Origin: Microbacterium halophytorum
GTDB taxonomy: Bacteria; Actinomycetota; Actinomycetes; Actinomycetales; Microbacteriaceae
Length of the DNA stretch: 64,000 bases
Direction: 5' to 3'
Assembly (NCBI RefSeq): GCF_002970975.1
Contig: NZ_KZ672982.1
Span: 457,592-521,591, forward strand
This document shows, one piece after another, positions 1 through 8,168 of this stretch. The first letter of the stretch is position 1. The number at the start of each line of letters is the position of its first letter. A program made the position numbers and the translations under genes. The notes under the pieces are model-generated. The model made no database searches. It worked only from the letters and a program-made list of their open reading frames with translations, and was not told where the DNA came from.

Positions 1-43
1 GCAACCTATGCTGCGGTTCAGACGCGGGAATGAGTCGATGCCG

Positions 44-49
44 TAGCGT
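44..49 (+). promoter_or_regulatory. -10 element of leaderless aminotransferase gene
   Basis: TAGCGT lies seven bases before the ATG at 57. The same arrangement recurs at many starts here, which favours 57 over the upstream ATG at 30. No convincing -35 is visible. Confidence 0.45.
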
Positions 50-56
50 GAAGGCC

Positions 57-1262
57 ATGTCTTCTGTGCCAGGCGCCTGGCGGCGCACTGCCGAGGGCGC
101 TGGTCTCCTCAGCGCCGACGGATCGATCGCTCCCACCATCTTCGCAGAGATGACGGAGCTCGCGGCGGAGACCGGCGCCGTGAATCTCGGCCAGGGGTTC
201 CCTGACGAGGATGGCCCGGCCGACGTGCTCGAGGCGGCGAGGAAGGCGATCGCCGACGGCGCGAACCAATACACGCCCGGCAGGGGCGTTCCCTCGCTGC
301 TGAGCGCGATCGCCGAGCATCAGGAGCGGTTCTACGGGCTCGCGCCGGACCCCGCGACCGAGATCGTCGTGACGGCCGGTGCCACCGAGGCGCTCGCCGC
401 GACGCTGCTGGCCCTCATCGACTCCCCCGACGACGAGGTCGTCGTCTTCGAGCCGTACTACGACTCGTACGCCGCGTGCGTCGCCCTCGCGGGGGCGCGG
501 CTCAGGACGGTGCCGCTGGAGTGGCCCGACTTCCAGCCCGACCCGCAGGCCCTGGCCGATGCCGTCACGGACCGCACCAGGGTCATCCTGGTCAACGACC
601 CCCACAACCCGACGGGGGCGGTGTTCTCCCCCGAGATCCGCGCCGAGGTCGCGCGCCTGGCCGACGAGCACGACGCGATCATCGTGACCGACGAGGTCTA
701 CGAGCACATGAGCTTCGGCGCGCCGCACGTGCCGATCGCAACGCTCCCCGAGGCGGCGCCGCGCACGCTGACGATCTCTTCCGCGGGCAAGACGTTCAGC
801 GCAACCGGTTGGAAGATCGGCTGGGTGCACGGCCCCGCCGACCTCGTCACGGCAGTGCTCACCGTCAAACAGTTCCTCACCTATGTGCCCGCCTCGCCGC
901 TGCAGCCGGCGATCGCCGCGGGATTGCGGCTTCCGGACGCGTTCTTCGCGGGCCTGGCGACCGACATGGGCGCGAAGGCGGCGATCCTCGGCTCCGGCCT
1001 GCGCGCGGCCGGCCTGGAGATCTCGGAGCCGGCCGGTTCGTACTTCACCGTCGCCGACGCGGCGCCGCTCGGCGCCCGAGATGCGTCGGACTTCTGCCGC
1101 GAACTGCCGCGCTCCGCCGGCGTCGTCGGCGTGCCGCTGACGGCATTCGTGACGCCCGAGAACCGCGATCGCTATGCGACGCTCGTCCGTTTCGCGGCGT
1201 GCAAGCGCGTCGACGTGCTCGAGGAGGCGTCCCGGCGCCTCGCGGCGCTCTCCGCCGGCTGA
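57..1262 (+). CDS. PLP-dependent class I/II aminotransferase
   Basis: A fold-type I aminotransferase of 401 residues that transfers amino groups between an amino acid and a 2-oxo acid with pyridoxal phosphate in the cytoplasm. The N-terminal motif VNLGQGFPDEDGP, the NDPHNPTGAVF loop, the cofactor-contacting DEVYEHM and the Schiff-base lysine in SSAGKTFSATGWKIGW are all present. It resembles the actinobacterial DapC-like/kynurenine aminotransferase subgroup, but a better dapC candidate lies at 45465-46577 beside other dap genes, so a methionine or aromatic amino-acid aminotransferase is equally possible. Start 57 is preferred over 30 because a -10-like TAGCGT precedes it. It converges on the nitrilase-family gene. 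Confidence 0.85.
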   Translation: MSSVPGAWRRTAEGAGLLSADGSIAPTIFAEMTELAAETGAVNLGQGFPDEDGPADVLEAARKAIADGANQYTPGRGVPSLLSAIAEHQERFYGLAPDPATEIVVTAGATEALAATLLALIDSPDDEVVVFEPYYDSYAACVALAGARLRTVPLEWPDFQPDPQALADAVTDRTRVILVNDPHNPTGAVFSPEIRAEVARLADEHDAIIVTDEVYEHMSFGAPHVPIATLPEAAPRTLTISSAGKTFSATGWKIGWVHGPADLVTAVLTVKQFLTYVPASPLQPAIAAGLRLPDAFFAGLATDMGAKAAILGSGLRAAGLEISEPAGSYFTVADAAPLGARDASDFCRELPRSAGVVGVPLTAFVTPENRDRYATLVRFAACKRVDVLEEASRRLAALSAG

Positions 1263-1264
1263 CG

Positions 1265-1280
1265 GCGCGCCCGGGCGCGC
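1265..1280. terminator. GC-only palindrome between convergent genes
   Basis: A perfect 16-base palindrome (GCGCGCCCGGGCGCGC) lies just after the aminotransferase stop and could fold as a 6-bp stem with a four-base loop. It has no T-tract, so the terminator role is tentative. Confidence 0.3.
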
Positions 1281-1344
1281 ACGCCCTCGCGCAGTGCACG
1301 GGCCCCGATCGGCGCGGCGGCGCACGGGGGCGCGACCGGCGCGG

Positions 1345-2136
1345 CTACTCCGGGATTACTCGGTAGCGCCGCAGCGCGAGCGCCGGGTTCTGACGGCGGG
1401 TCTCGGCGACCCTCTCGGCCTCGAGCTCCGCGACGGCGATACCCGGGCCGAGCGCGAGCTGGGCGGTCGTGACGCCCTGCGGATCGATGACGGCCGATGC
1501 GCCGATGCCGATCGGCGCCGAGTGGTCCGCCGCGACGACGTAGATCGTGTTCTCGATCGCGCGCGCCGCCAGCAGGGTATTCCAGTGGTGCTCCTTGAGG
1601 GGCCCGCGCACCCACTCGGCGGGCACGACGGCCGCGTCGACGTCGGCGTCGGCGAGCGTGCGGGCGACCTCGGGGAACCGCAAGTCGTAGCACGTCATCA
1701 GCCCGAATGTCATGCCTCCCGTGACGAAGGTCTGCGCTCCCCCGACGGGCCCCGGTTCGATCCATTCGCTCTCGCGCTGTCCGAAGGCGTCGTACAGGTG
1801 CTGTTTGCGGTACACCGCGAGAACGCCCGACCCGTCGACCGCGACGACGGCGTTGCGCACACGCGACCCCGTGCCCTCCTCGACGAGTCCGGCGACGAGG
1901 GCCGCCCCGAGCTCCCCCGCGAGCTCGATCAGCCGCGTCGTGAAAGGCCCGCCGACGGGCTCGGCGTTCTCGACGTACGTGGCGTCGTACGGGTTCACGA
2001 AGTAGCTCGCATACTCGGGGAAGACGACCACCTCGGCCCCGCGCGCGGCCCCCACCCGGGCCAGGCGCTCGATCTCGGCGATGTTCGCCGCCTTGTCGGC
2101 CGTCGGCGCGAACTGCGCCACCGCAACAGACGTCAT
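1345..2136 (-). CDS. Carbon-nitrogen hydrolase (nitrilase superfamily)
   Basis: A cytoplasmic amidase-type enzyme of 263 residues that hydrolyses non-peptide C-N bonds. The Glu-Lys-Cys triad is visible: Glu in VVVFPEYASYF, Lys in VYRKQHLYDAF and the nucleophilic Cys in GLMTCYDLRFPE. Size and motifs fit the Nit/omega-amidase branch, which removes deaminated glutamine or glutathione by-products, but the substrate cannot be read from sequence. The start at 2136 begins MTSVAVAQFAPT, the normal first beta strand of the family, and has a TTAGCT element six bases upstream. The reading frame stays open upstream but encodes no family sequence. Confidence 0.85.
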   Translation of the reverse strand: MTSVAVAQFAPTADKAANIAEIERLARVGAARGAEVVVFPEYASYFVNPYDATYVENAEPVGGPFTTRLIELAGELGAALVAGLVEEGTGSRVRNAVVAVDGSGVLAVYRKQHLYDAFGQRESEWIEPGPVGGAQTFVTGGMTFGLMTCYDLRFPEVARTLADADVDAAVVPAEWVRGPLKEHHWNTLLAARAIENTIYVVAADHSAPIGIGASAVIDPQGVTTAQLALGPGIAVAELEAERVAETRRQNPALALRRYRVIPE

Positions 2137-2142
2137 CCCCCC

Positions 2143-2148
2143 AGCTAA
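2143..2148 (-). promoter_or_regulatory. -10 element of leaderless nitrilase-family gene
   Basis: TTAGCT on the minus strand, exactly six bases before the ATG at 2136. This supports that start and a leaderless transcript. Confidence 0.4.
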
Positions 2149-2243
2149 CCACGCCGGCGCCCTCGCGTCTCCCACGGGATGTGCCCGACAGCGGGCCGGG
2201 AACCGGAACGATCTCCCGAGACGCCCCACCCCGGGAAAGAGAG

Positions 2244-2281
2244 AAGTCTCGGGACATCGGATGAACGATGTCCCGAGACTT
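2244..2281 (-). terminator. Rho-independent terminator of first initiator tRNA
   Basis: A perfect 16-bp stem (2244-2259 with 2266-2281) with a six-base loop begins five bases after the encoded CCA of the tRNA. A pyrimidine run (CTCTCTTT) follows on the minus strand. It is nearly identical to the hairpin at 3803-3840. Confidence 0.85.
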
Positions 2282-2286
2282 CCGTT

Positions 2287-2363
2287 TGGTTGCGGGGGCA
2301 GGATTTGAACCTGCGGCCTCCGGGTTATGAGCCCGGCGAGCTACCGAACTGCTCCACCCCGCG
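2287..2363 (-). tRNA. Initiator tRNA-fMet (CAT), copy 1
   Basis: A 77-base tRNA with encoded CCA. The anticodon loop is CTCATAA, flanked by three G-C pairs (GGG/CCC) in the anticodon stem. The first base C cannot pair with A72; both traits mark the bacterial initiator rather than elongator tRNA-Met. The T-arm GCAGG-TTCAAAT-CCTGC is intact. The tRNA body is identical to copy 2 at 3846-3922. Confidence 0.96.
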
Positions 2364-2497
2364 TCACGCCTTCCAGCCTAGCACGCGGGTGAGCGGCCGG
2401 CGGATCGCGCCGGATGCGGGCGTGTCCGACCCCGGGCCGACCGAGCCCCACCCGCCCGGACAACAGGGCGGTGGGGAGCCCGGCCGGGGCGGAGGGC

Positions 2498-3601
2498 TCA
2501 GCTCTCCGCGAGGACCCCCTGCCATTCGATGAGGTCATCGATCTTCTCGGCCAGGACGTCGTCCTGCAGGCCGTGGGACTTGCCCCTCGCCTGCGTCAGC
2601 GTACGGATCGCCGCCGCGTGGTCACCGGAGTCCGCCTTCTCCTGCGCCGCCTCGAGGTAGTCCGCCACCTGCGCGGACAGCTTCTCCGCGCGGGGCGAAC
2701 CGTCCGAAAGGCCGTCGACGATGCCGTCGACCTCGCGGAACGTGACGCAGTTGCCTCCGCCGATGTCGTCGATCACGCCTGCGGTCCACTCCAGCCCGAC
2801 GAGGATGTGCTCCATGAAGTCCGGGTCGCTGTACGCCTCATCGACGTGGCCGGCCCCCTCGTACCAGGTGCGCCCTCCTTCGAAGTTCTGACACCACGAG
2901 AGCGGGTGGTCATCGCCCATCGCGAGCCCGCCCGGCTCGTACGTATCCTCGTCAAGGGTGATCAGGACGTTGACGTTCTCGCGCGGATTGACGGTGTACG
3001 AGTACCACTCGTCATAGCGCGTCCACTCGGTCGGCAGGTGCGCCACCGACAGGTTCCCGGTGTTCTCCACGACCATGGTGGCTTCCTGTTGCCTGGGGTG
3101 ACCGAGGAACTCCGCACCGCCGCCCATCATCGCGGTGTACCAGGGCACGTTGTGCATCGTGTCGGTGGCCGCGTGCAGGCCGAGCACCCCGCCGCCGCCG
3201 CGCACATACCCCTGCAGGGCGGACACGTCAGCGGGGCTCAGCAGGGATGCCGAGGCCGGGCTGTTCGCGTTCGTGCCATCGACCGGCGAGTCGAACACGA
3301 TGGAGCTGTACTGCTGCAGGTTCTCCGTGCTGGAGAACGGGTTCTCCGTGAGGGTGCGCTCATCGCGCGAATCCCACACATCGACGGTGAAGCCGCGATC
3401 CTCGCCCGCCTCGATCAGCGCCGTGATGGTGTGCGGAATGTGCGAATGACGGAATCCCTTCGTCTCGCCGACCACGAGGACCTTGTATTCGCCGTCGCTC
3501 TCGCCTTCGTCGGCGACCACCGGGCTCGCGGCCAGCAGGAGCCCCGCCGCAGTCCCCGCCGCCGCGACCAGTGTGCCCGCGCGCATCGTTCGTCTGTTCA
3601 T
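2498..3601 (-). CDS. Secreted ThuA-like domain protein (thuA1)
   Basis: A 367-residue exported protein. The signal peptide (MNRRTMRAG, a hydrophobic stretch to about residue 28, then ASPVVADE) is followed by a ThuA-like class I glutamine-amidotransferase-fold domain at about residues 35-245, with YKVLVVGETKGFRHSHI, YVRGGGGVLGLHAATDT and the late DDHPLSWCQNFEGGRTWY motif. The C-terminal 100 residues are helical and repeat-like (LSAQVADYLEAAQEKADSGDH). ThuA relatives are linked to disaccharide and 3-keto-sugar metabolism, but secreted forms have no assigned reaction. The start is set by AAAGGAG before the ATG. A paralogue lies at 29619-30593. Confidence 0.8.
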   Translation of the reverse strand: MNRRTMRAGTLVAAAGTAAGLLLAASPVVADEGESDGEYKVLVVGETKGFRHSHIPHTITALIEAGEDRGFTVDVWDSRDERTLTENPFSSTENLQQYSSIVFDSPVDGTNANSPASASLLSPADVSALQGYVRGGGGVLGLHAATDTMHNVPWYTAMMGGGAEFLGHPRQQEATMVVENTGNLSVAHLPTEWTRYDEWYSYTVNPRENVNVLITLDEDTYEPGGLAMGDDHPLSWCQNFEGGRTWYEGAGHVDEAYSDPDFMEHILVGLEWTAGVIDDIGGGNCVTFREVDGIVDGLSDGSPRAEKLSAQVADYLEAAQEKADSGDHAAAIRTLTQARGKSHGLQDDVLAEKIDDLIEWQGVLAES

Positions 3602-3644
3602 GGTGCCTCTCCTTTGAGGTCGATGATGTGAGCTTCCGAGGGAA

Positions 3645-3661
3645 TAGGTTGTCACTACCTA
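3645..3661. promoter_or_regulatory. Candidate operator upstream of thuA1
   Basis: TAGGT-TGTCACT-ACCTA, a 17-bp inverted repeat with 5-bp arms, lies about 45-60 bp before the thuA1 start. Size and position suit a dimeric regulator, but no regulator gene adjoins it. Confidence 0.3.
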
Positions 3662-3802
3662 CTTATTCATCGCCACCGTAGCGAGGTCGGACGATCGCTG
3701 TCAAGGCTTCGGGAGCGCCGTGAGGCAGCCGCTCGACGCCCCGGCAGCGGAGCCCGGCCGAGCCGACACCCCCTCCGCGGCATCCGGTGCCGGAAAAGAG
3801 AG

Positions 3803-3840
3803 AAGTCTCGGGACATCGAATGAACGATGTCCCGAGACTT
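3803..3840 (-). terminator. Rho-independent terminator of second initiator tRNA
   Basis: A perfect 16-bp stem (3803-3818 with 3825-3840), a six-base loop and CTCTCTTTTCC after it on the minus strand. It differs from the hairpin at 2244-2281 only in one loop base and the flanks. Confidence 0.85.
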
Positions 3841-3843
3841 CAC

Positions 3844-3922
<79 letters not shown>

Positions 3923-3984
3923 TCACGCCTTCCAGCCTAACACTCGGGTGAACAGTCGTCGAATCGAGCCCCCTCCGACGCGCC

Positions 3985-6933
3985 CTACGGCGTGTCGCCC
4001 TCGAGTTCGAGCAGCGTCTCGACGGCGTCGCCGAGCTTCTCGTTGGCCTCGGCGATCGCAACCTGGTCGCCGGACGAGATCGCGTCGTTGCGCTCCTGGA
4101 GCGCGCTCTGCGCCGCGGCCAGCGCCTCCTGGTAGGCCTCGGTGCCCTCGACGCCGGTGCCGCCGGTGTCCGGCTCCGGCTGCTCGGAGTCGTCCGGCTG
4201 ATCGGCCTCGCCCGTGTCGGGCGTCGGCTGGTCCTCTGCCTCATCCGGATCGGCCTCCACATCGGAGTCGCCCGTCTCGGCGCCGGAGTCGCCGCCGAAG
4301 ATCTGGTCGAGACCGTCGGCGAGCGTGTCGGTGAACGCGAGCTTGTCGCCGAAGGACACGAAGACGCGTTGCAGCAGCGGGTACGACGTGCCTGCGGTCG
4401 ACTGCACGTAGACCGGCTGGACGTACAGGAACCCGCCGCCGACGGGAACCGTCAGCAGGTTGCCGAGCGCGAGCTCGCTGTCACCGAGCTGCAGGATGTT
4501 GCGCTCCTCCGCGATCGACGGATCGGAGTCGAACGTGTTCTGCACCTGGCCGGGGCCGGCGACCGTCGTGTCCGACGAGATCTGCAGCAGGCGAAGGGTT
4601 CCGTAGTCCTCCCTCACCTCGCCCGCTGTCGAGCCCGCGTCGGAGTCAGCCGCGAGATAGCCCAGCAGCACGTTCCGGCTGTCCTCGCCCTCGCCCGGCG
4701 GGATGAACGTCGTGTACAGCGAGTACGACGGATCGTCCTGCGTCGGCATCTGCATCGTCAGGTAGTACGGCGGCTGCTTGACCTGGTCGTTCTGCGGGTC
4801 GTTCGGCGTGTTCCACACGTTGTCGCGCTGGTAGAAACTCGCCGCGTTGTCGACGTGGTAGACGCCGAGCATCTCGCGCTGCACCTTGAACAGGTCCGTC
4901 GGGTAGCGCACGTGGCTCATCAGCTCGCCCGACATCTCGGAGATCGGCTCGAGCGTCGACGGGTAGACCTTCTGCCACGCCTGCAGCACCGGGTCCTGGT
5001 CGTCCCACGCGTAGAGCGTGACCGATCCGTCGTATGCGTCGACCGTCGCCTTCACCGAGTTCCGGATGTAGTTGATCTCGTCGAGGCGCACCTGCGGCTG
5101 CGGCACGTTCGAGTCGCTGATCGCGTCGCCGAGGCCGACGGGCGTCGAGTAGGGGTAGTCAGCGCTCGTCGTGTAGCCGTCGACGACCCACTTGACGCGG
5201 CCGTCGACGACCGTCGGATACGGGTCGGAGTCGACCGTCAGGTATGGCGCGACCTTTTGGACGCGCGTCACCGGGTGGCGGTCGTACAGGATCTGCGATT
5301 CCTCGTTGACGTACTCGGAGAGGAAGATCTGCTCCGACTGGAACTTCAGCGCGTAGATCAGCTGGTTGAACAGGTTCCCGACGCTCGGGCCGCCCTCGCC
5401 CGTGAACGTCGTGCGGGTCTCGCTCGAGCCGTCCTCACCGCGGGCGTAGTCGAGCTCGAGCGGCTCCTCGCCCTCCGGCTGGCCGACGATCGAGTACTCC
5501 GGCGAGTTCTCGCCGAAGTACACGCGCGGCTCGTATTCCATATCGCTGAAGATGCCCGTCGTCGGGATGCCGCTCTCGAGGAACACCGGCCAGCCGTCGG
5601 TCGTGCGGGCGTTGCCCTTCGCGGCGACGAGGCCGTAGCCGTGGGTGTAGACCATGGCGGTGTTCTGCCAGGTCTGGCTGTCGAGGTTCGACTGGTTCAG
5701 CTCGCGAACCGACACGACGGTGTCCTGCGTCTCGCCGTCGACCTCGTAGCGGTCGACGTCGAGCGTCTGCTCGAAGCTGTAGTACGGGAAGTGCTGCTGC
5801 AGCTGCCGCACCGTCGGGCTGATCACGGCGGGGTCCATCAGGCGCAGCGACGTGGTGGTCGCCAGGTCGTCGCCGAGCTGGCCCGCCTCGGTCGCCGTCT
5901 CGGCCGCGTAGGACTCGACCTCGATGTCGTCGATCCCGTAGGCCTCGCGGGTGCCGTCGACGTTGCGCTGGTAGTAGTCGCTCTCGTAGGCGTACTGGTT
6001 CGGCTGGACCTGCAGCGTATTGATGATCGCGGGGTAGGCGACGTTCACGACGAGCGCCGTGACGATGAGGAGCCCCGTGCCGATCAGGGGAAGCCGCCAG
6101 CGGCCGATGAACGCCGTCACGACGAACAGCGCGGCGACCAGGATCGCGACGATCGCGAGGATCGTGAGGCCGGGGATCTCGGCATGCGTGCCCACGTAGC
6201 CGGGGCCCGTGATGCGGTCGCCCGCCTCTGTGAGCTTCGCGTAGCGGTCGAGCCACAGGCTGACGCCCTGCAGGAGCAGGTAGAGCGCGGCGATGATGGC
6301 GATCTGGAAGCGCGCCGCCTTGGAGATGCGCAGCTCCCCCTGCCCGATGCGGACCGAGCCGTAGAGGTACGACACGACGATCGTGAGCACCAGGCTCAGC
6401 AGCACGACGGCCGATGCGAAGGCCACGACGCCCGCATAGAACGGGAGGTCGAACATGTAGAAGCCGAGGTCGTGGCCGAACTCGGGGTCGACCTCGCCGA
6501 CCTCGCCGCCGTTGATCCAGAGAGCCGCGGTCTCCCAGCTCGACGACGCCGAGAATCCCGCGAAGAGGCCGAAGAAGATCGGGATGCCCCAGGTCGCGAG
6601 GCGGCGCAGCGGCTCGATGACCTCCTGGTACCGGTCGAGCTGCGAGCTCAATTGTGCGTAGACGGGGCGCAGCCGATGCGCGAGGGAGATCGACAGCCAC
6701 AGCGGCACGGCCATCGCGACGAAGCCGATGACGAACATCAGGGCGCGGGCGCCCCACTGGGTCCACATCACGCCGGCGAAGCCGAGCTGCTCGAACCAGA
6801 GGACGTCGGCGTACAGGCTCGCGAACACGAAGAAGGCCGCGACGAGCGCGGCGATCACGATCACTGCGATCGTGATCACCCTCCTCACCGGGCTCGGCGG
6901 ACTTTTGGGCGTCGGCGCTGTCGTCGAAGTCAC
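3985..6933 (-). CDS. UPF0182 family integral membrane protein
   Basis: A 982-residue member of UPF0182 (COG1615), like mycobacterial Rv3193c. The first 300 residues hold about seven transmembrane helices (for example VITIAVIVIAALVAAFFVF and FVIGFVAMAVPLWLSIS). A large extracytoplasmic part follows, with a family-typical segment PYLTVDSDPYPTVVDGR. The last 100 residues are acidic and then a coiled-coil-like helix (YQEALAAAQSALQERNDAI). Molecular function is unknown. Its partner next door is the PDZ protease, an arrangement conserved in actinobacteria. The GTG start at 6933 has TAGGAT six bases upstream. Confidence 0.9.
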   Translation of the reverse strand: MTSTTAPTPKSPPSPVRRVITIAVIVIAALVAAFFVFASLYADVLWFEQLGFAGVMWTQWGARALMFVIGFVAMAVPLWLSISLAHRLRPVYAQLSSQLDRYQEVIEPLRRLATWGIPIFFGLFAGFSASSSWETAALWINGGEVGEVDPEFGHDLGFYMFDLPFYAGVVAFASAVVLLSLVLTIVVSYLYGSVRIGQGELRISKAARFQIAIIAALYLLLQGVSLWLDRYAKLTEAGDRITGPGYVGTHAEIPGLTILAIVAILVAALFVVTAFIGRWRLPLIGTGLLIVTALVVNVAYPAIINTLQVQPNQYAYESDYYQRNVDGTREAYGIDDIEVESYAAETATEAGQLGDDLATTTSLRLMDPAVISPTVRQLQQHFPYYSFEQTLDVDRYEVDGETQDTVVSVRELNQSNLDSQTWQNTAMVYTHGYGLVAAKGNARTTDGWPVFLESGIPTTGIFSDMEYEPRVYFGENSPEYSIVGQPEGEEPLELDYARGEDGSSETRTTFTGEGGPSVGNLFNQLIYALKFQSEQIFLSEYVNEESQILYDRHPVTRVQKVAPYLTVDSDPYPTVVDGRVKWVVDGYTTSADYPYSTPVGLGDAISDSNVPQPQVRLDEINYIRNSVKATVDAYDGSVTLYAWDDQDPVLQAWQKVYPSTLEPISEMSGELMSHVRYPTDLFKVQREMLGVYHVDNAASFYQRDNVWNTPNDPQNDQVKQPPYYLTMQMPTQDDPSYSLYTTFIPPGEGEDSRNVLLGYLAADSDAGSTAGEVREDYGTLRLLQISSDTTVAGPGQVQNTFDSDPSIAEERNILQLGDSELALGNLLTVPVGGGFLYVQPVYVQSTAGTSYPLLQRVFVSFGDKLAFTDTLADGLDQIFGGDSGAETGDSDVEADPDEAEDQPTPDTGEADQPDDSEQPEPDTGGTGVEGTEAYQEALAAAQSALQERNDAISSGDQVAIAEANEKLGDAVETLLELEGDTP

Positions 6934-6939
6934 CCGTCC

Positions 6940-6945
6940 ATCCTA
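6940..6945 (-). promoter_or_regulatory. -10 element of leaderless UPF0182 gene
   Basis: TAGGAT on the minus strand, six bases before the GTG at 6933. The transcript would begin at or next to the start codon. Confidence 0.45.
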
Positions 6946-6989
6946 TGAGCGTTTCTCATGACCCGGCTGACAGGCGGGCACCGGATGGG

Positions 6990-8078
6990 CTACGGCGCGG
7001 AGCAGGTCGGCAGGCCGCGCGTGTCGCCGTCCGCGATCGCCGCGACGGCATCCTCCGCGTCGCCGAGCGTCGATACGGAGAAAACGCTCAGCCCATCCGG
7101 AACGTGGCCGACGACCTCGTCGCAGTTGTCGGAGGGGGCGAGGAACCAGTCGGCCCCCGCCTCGCGGGCGCCGTACAGCTTCTGCCGGATCCCTCCGATC
7201 GGCCCGACGACGCCCTCTGCGTCGATCGTCCCGGTTCCCGCGATGTTCTCGCCGCCCGTCATCGGCCCCTCCGTGAGGGTGTCGATGATGCCGAGGGCGA
7301 ACATCGTTCCGGCGCTCGGGCCGCCGACGTCGTCGAGCTGGATCGTGACGTCGACGGGGAAGTCGAAGGTCGTCATCGGCGCCAGCATCACGCCGATCGC
7401 CCAGCTCTCCTCGCCATCGATCTCCGCCCTCTCGGGCCGGATGCTCGCCGTGCCCGCCTCGCCGTCGCGGGTGTAGGCCACCTCGACCGGCGCGCCGTCG
7501 CCGGCATCGATCACGCCGCGCAGCTCCTCGGCGTCGGCGACGGGCTCGCCGTTCGCCGCCGTGATGACGTCTCCGGCCTCGAGCTCCCCGTCGGACGGCG
7601 CGCCCTCCGTGACGCCAGCGACCGCCAGCTCCGTCGAGCTGGGCACGTCGTAGCCGAGCTCGATGAGCGCGGCGGCGGTCGCCTCCGCCTGGGAATCGAC
7701 CATCATCGCCGCGTTCTGCGCCTCGCGGTCCTCCGTCGTGACGCCCTCGGGGAACACGGAATCGAGGGGGACGACCGCCTTCGACCGGTCGAACCAGGCG
7801 ATCGCGAGCTCGAACCAGCTCGGCGTCTGCTCGCGGTTCCCGAGCACCTGGACCGTGGTGAGGTCGAGGCTGCCCTCGGTCTCATAGGTCTCGGCGTCGT
7901 GCACCTCGATGAGCGGCAGCTCCTCGCCGTCGGAGCTGGCGACAGTGCCGATCGTGTTGTAGACGGGCCCCGGCTGCTGCACGACGAACGACGTGGGCAG
8001 GAAGGCCATGCCGAACAGTGCCACGAGCGCGATGGCCAGCGACGTCGTCCCGACGACCGCTCTTCTCGTCTGCTTCAC
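6990..8078 (-). CDS. PDZ domain-containing Lon-type (S16) membrane protease
   Basis: A 362-residue relative of Bacillus YlbL/SepM and Rv3194c. One N-terminal membrane anchor (about residues 10-30) is followed by a PDZ domain near 150-220 (VTEGAPSDGELEAGDVITAA) and a Lon-type peptidase domain. The Ser-Lys dyad is intact: Ser in DDVGGPSAGTMFALG and Lys in GGIRQKLYGA. The active domain should lie outside the membrane and process exported substrates. It ends 57 bp after the UPF0182 start region and reads the same way, so the two may be co-transcribed. GTG start with a GAGGAG ribosome site about ten bases before it. Confidence 0.9.
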   Translation of the reverse strand: MKQTRRAVVGTTSLAIALVALFGMAFLPTSFVVQQPGPVYNTIGTVASSDGEELPLIEVHDAETYETEGSLDLTTVQVLGNREQTPSWFELAIAWFDRSKAVVPLDSVFPEGVTTEDREAQNAAMMVDSQAEATAAALIELGYDVPSSTELAVAGVTEGAPSDGELEAGDVITAANGEPVADAEELRGVIDAGDGAPVEVAYTRDGEAGTASIRPERAEIDGEESWAIGVMLAPMTTFDFPVDVTIQLDDVGGPSAGTMFALGIIDTLTEGPMTGGENIAGTGTIDAEGVVGPIGGIRQKLYGAREAGADWFLAPSDNCDEVVGHVPDGLSVFSVSTLGDAEDAVAAIADGDTRGLPTCSAP

Positions 8079-8157
8079 CGCTGCCGCGCTCCTCGTCTCG
8101 TCCCGCCCGTTCGCGGGAGGCGTATCCGCACACCCCCGCCGGACCGGCGGCTCGCAC

Positions 8158-8163
8158 TAGCGT
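8158..8163 (+). promoter_or_regulatory. -10 element before DUF2342 gene
   Basis: TAGCGT, five bases before the GTG at 8169. If real, the transcript is leaderless and 8169 is the start. The rival GTG at 8217 has a weak AAAGG site instead. Confidence 0.35.
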
Positions 8164-8168
8164 AGAAC

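Larger units (their letters stand above)
2221..2390. repeat. Direct repeat A containing tRNA-fMet and terminator
   Basis: Roughly 150 bp covering the terminator, the tRNA and about 25 bp of upstream sequence recurs at about 3781-3950 in the same orientation. The tRNA and hairpin arms are identical and differences are confined to the loop and outer flanks. The pair brackets the ThuA-like gene at 2498-3601. Confidence 0.85.

Noticed and set aside
57..1262. Assignment of the first aminotransferase as dapC
   Set aside because: A DapC-type enzyme with better context lies at 45465-46577 next to fdxA and near dapD and dapE, so no symbol is given to this one.
2287..2363. Integrase-type attachment site at the tRNA
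   Set aside because: Both tRNA copies are complete and flanked by the same outside sequence, and no integrase or excisionase is nearby. The data show a segmental duplication, not a standard att core.
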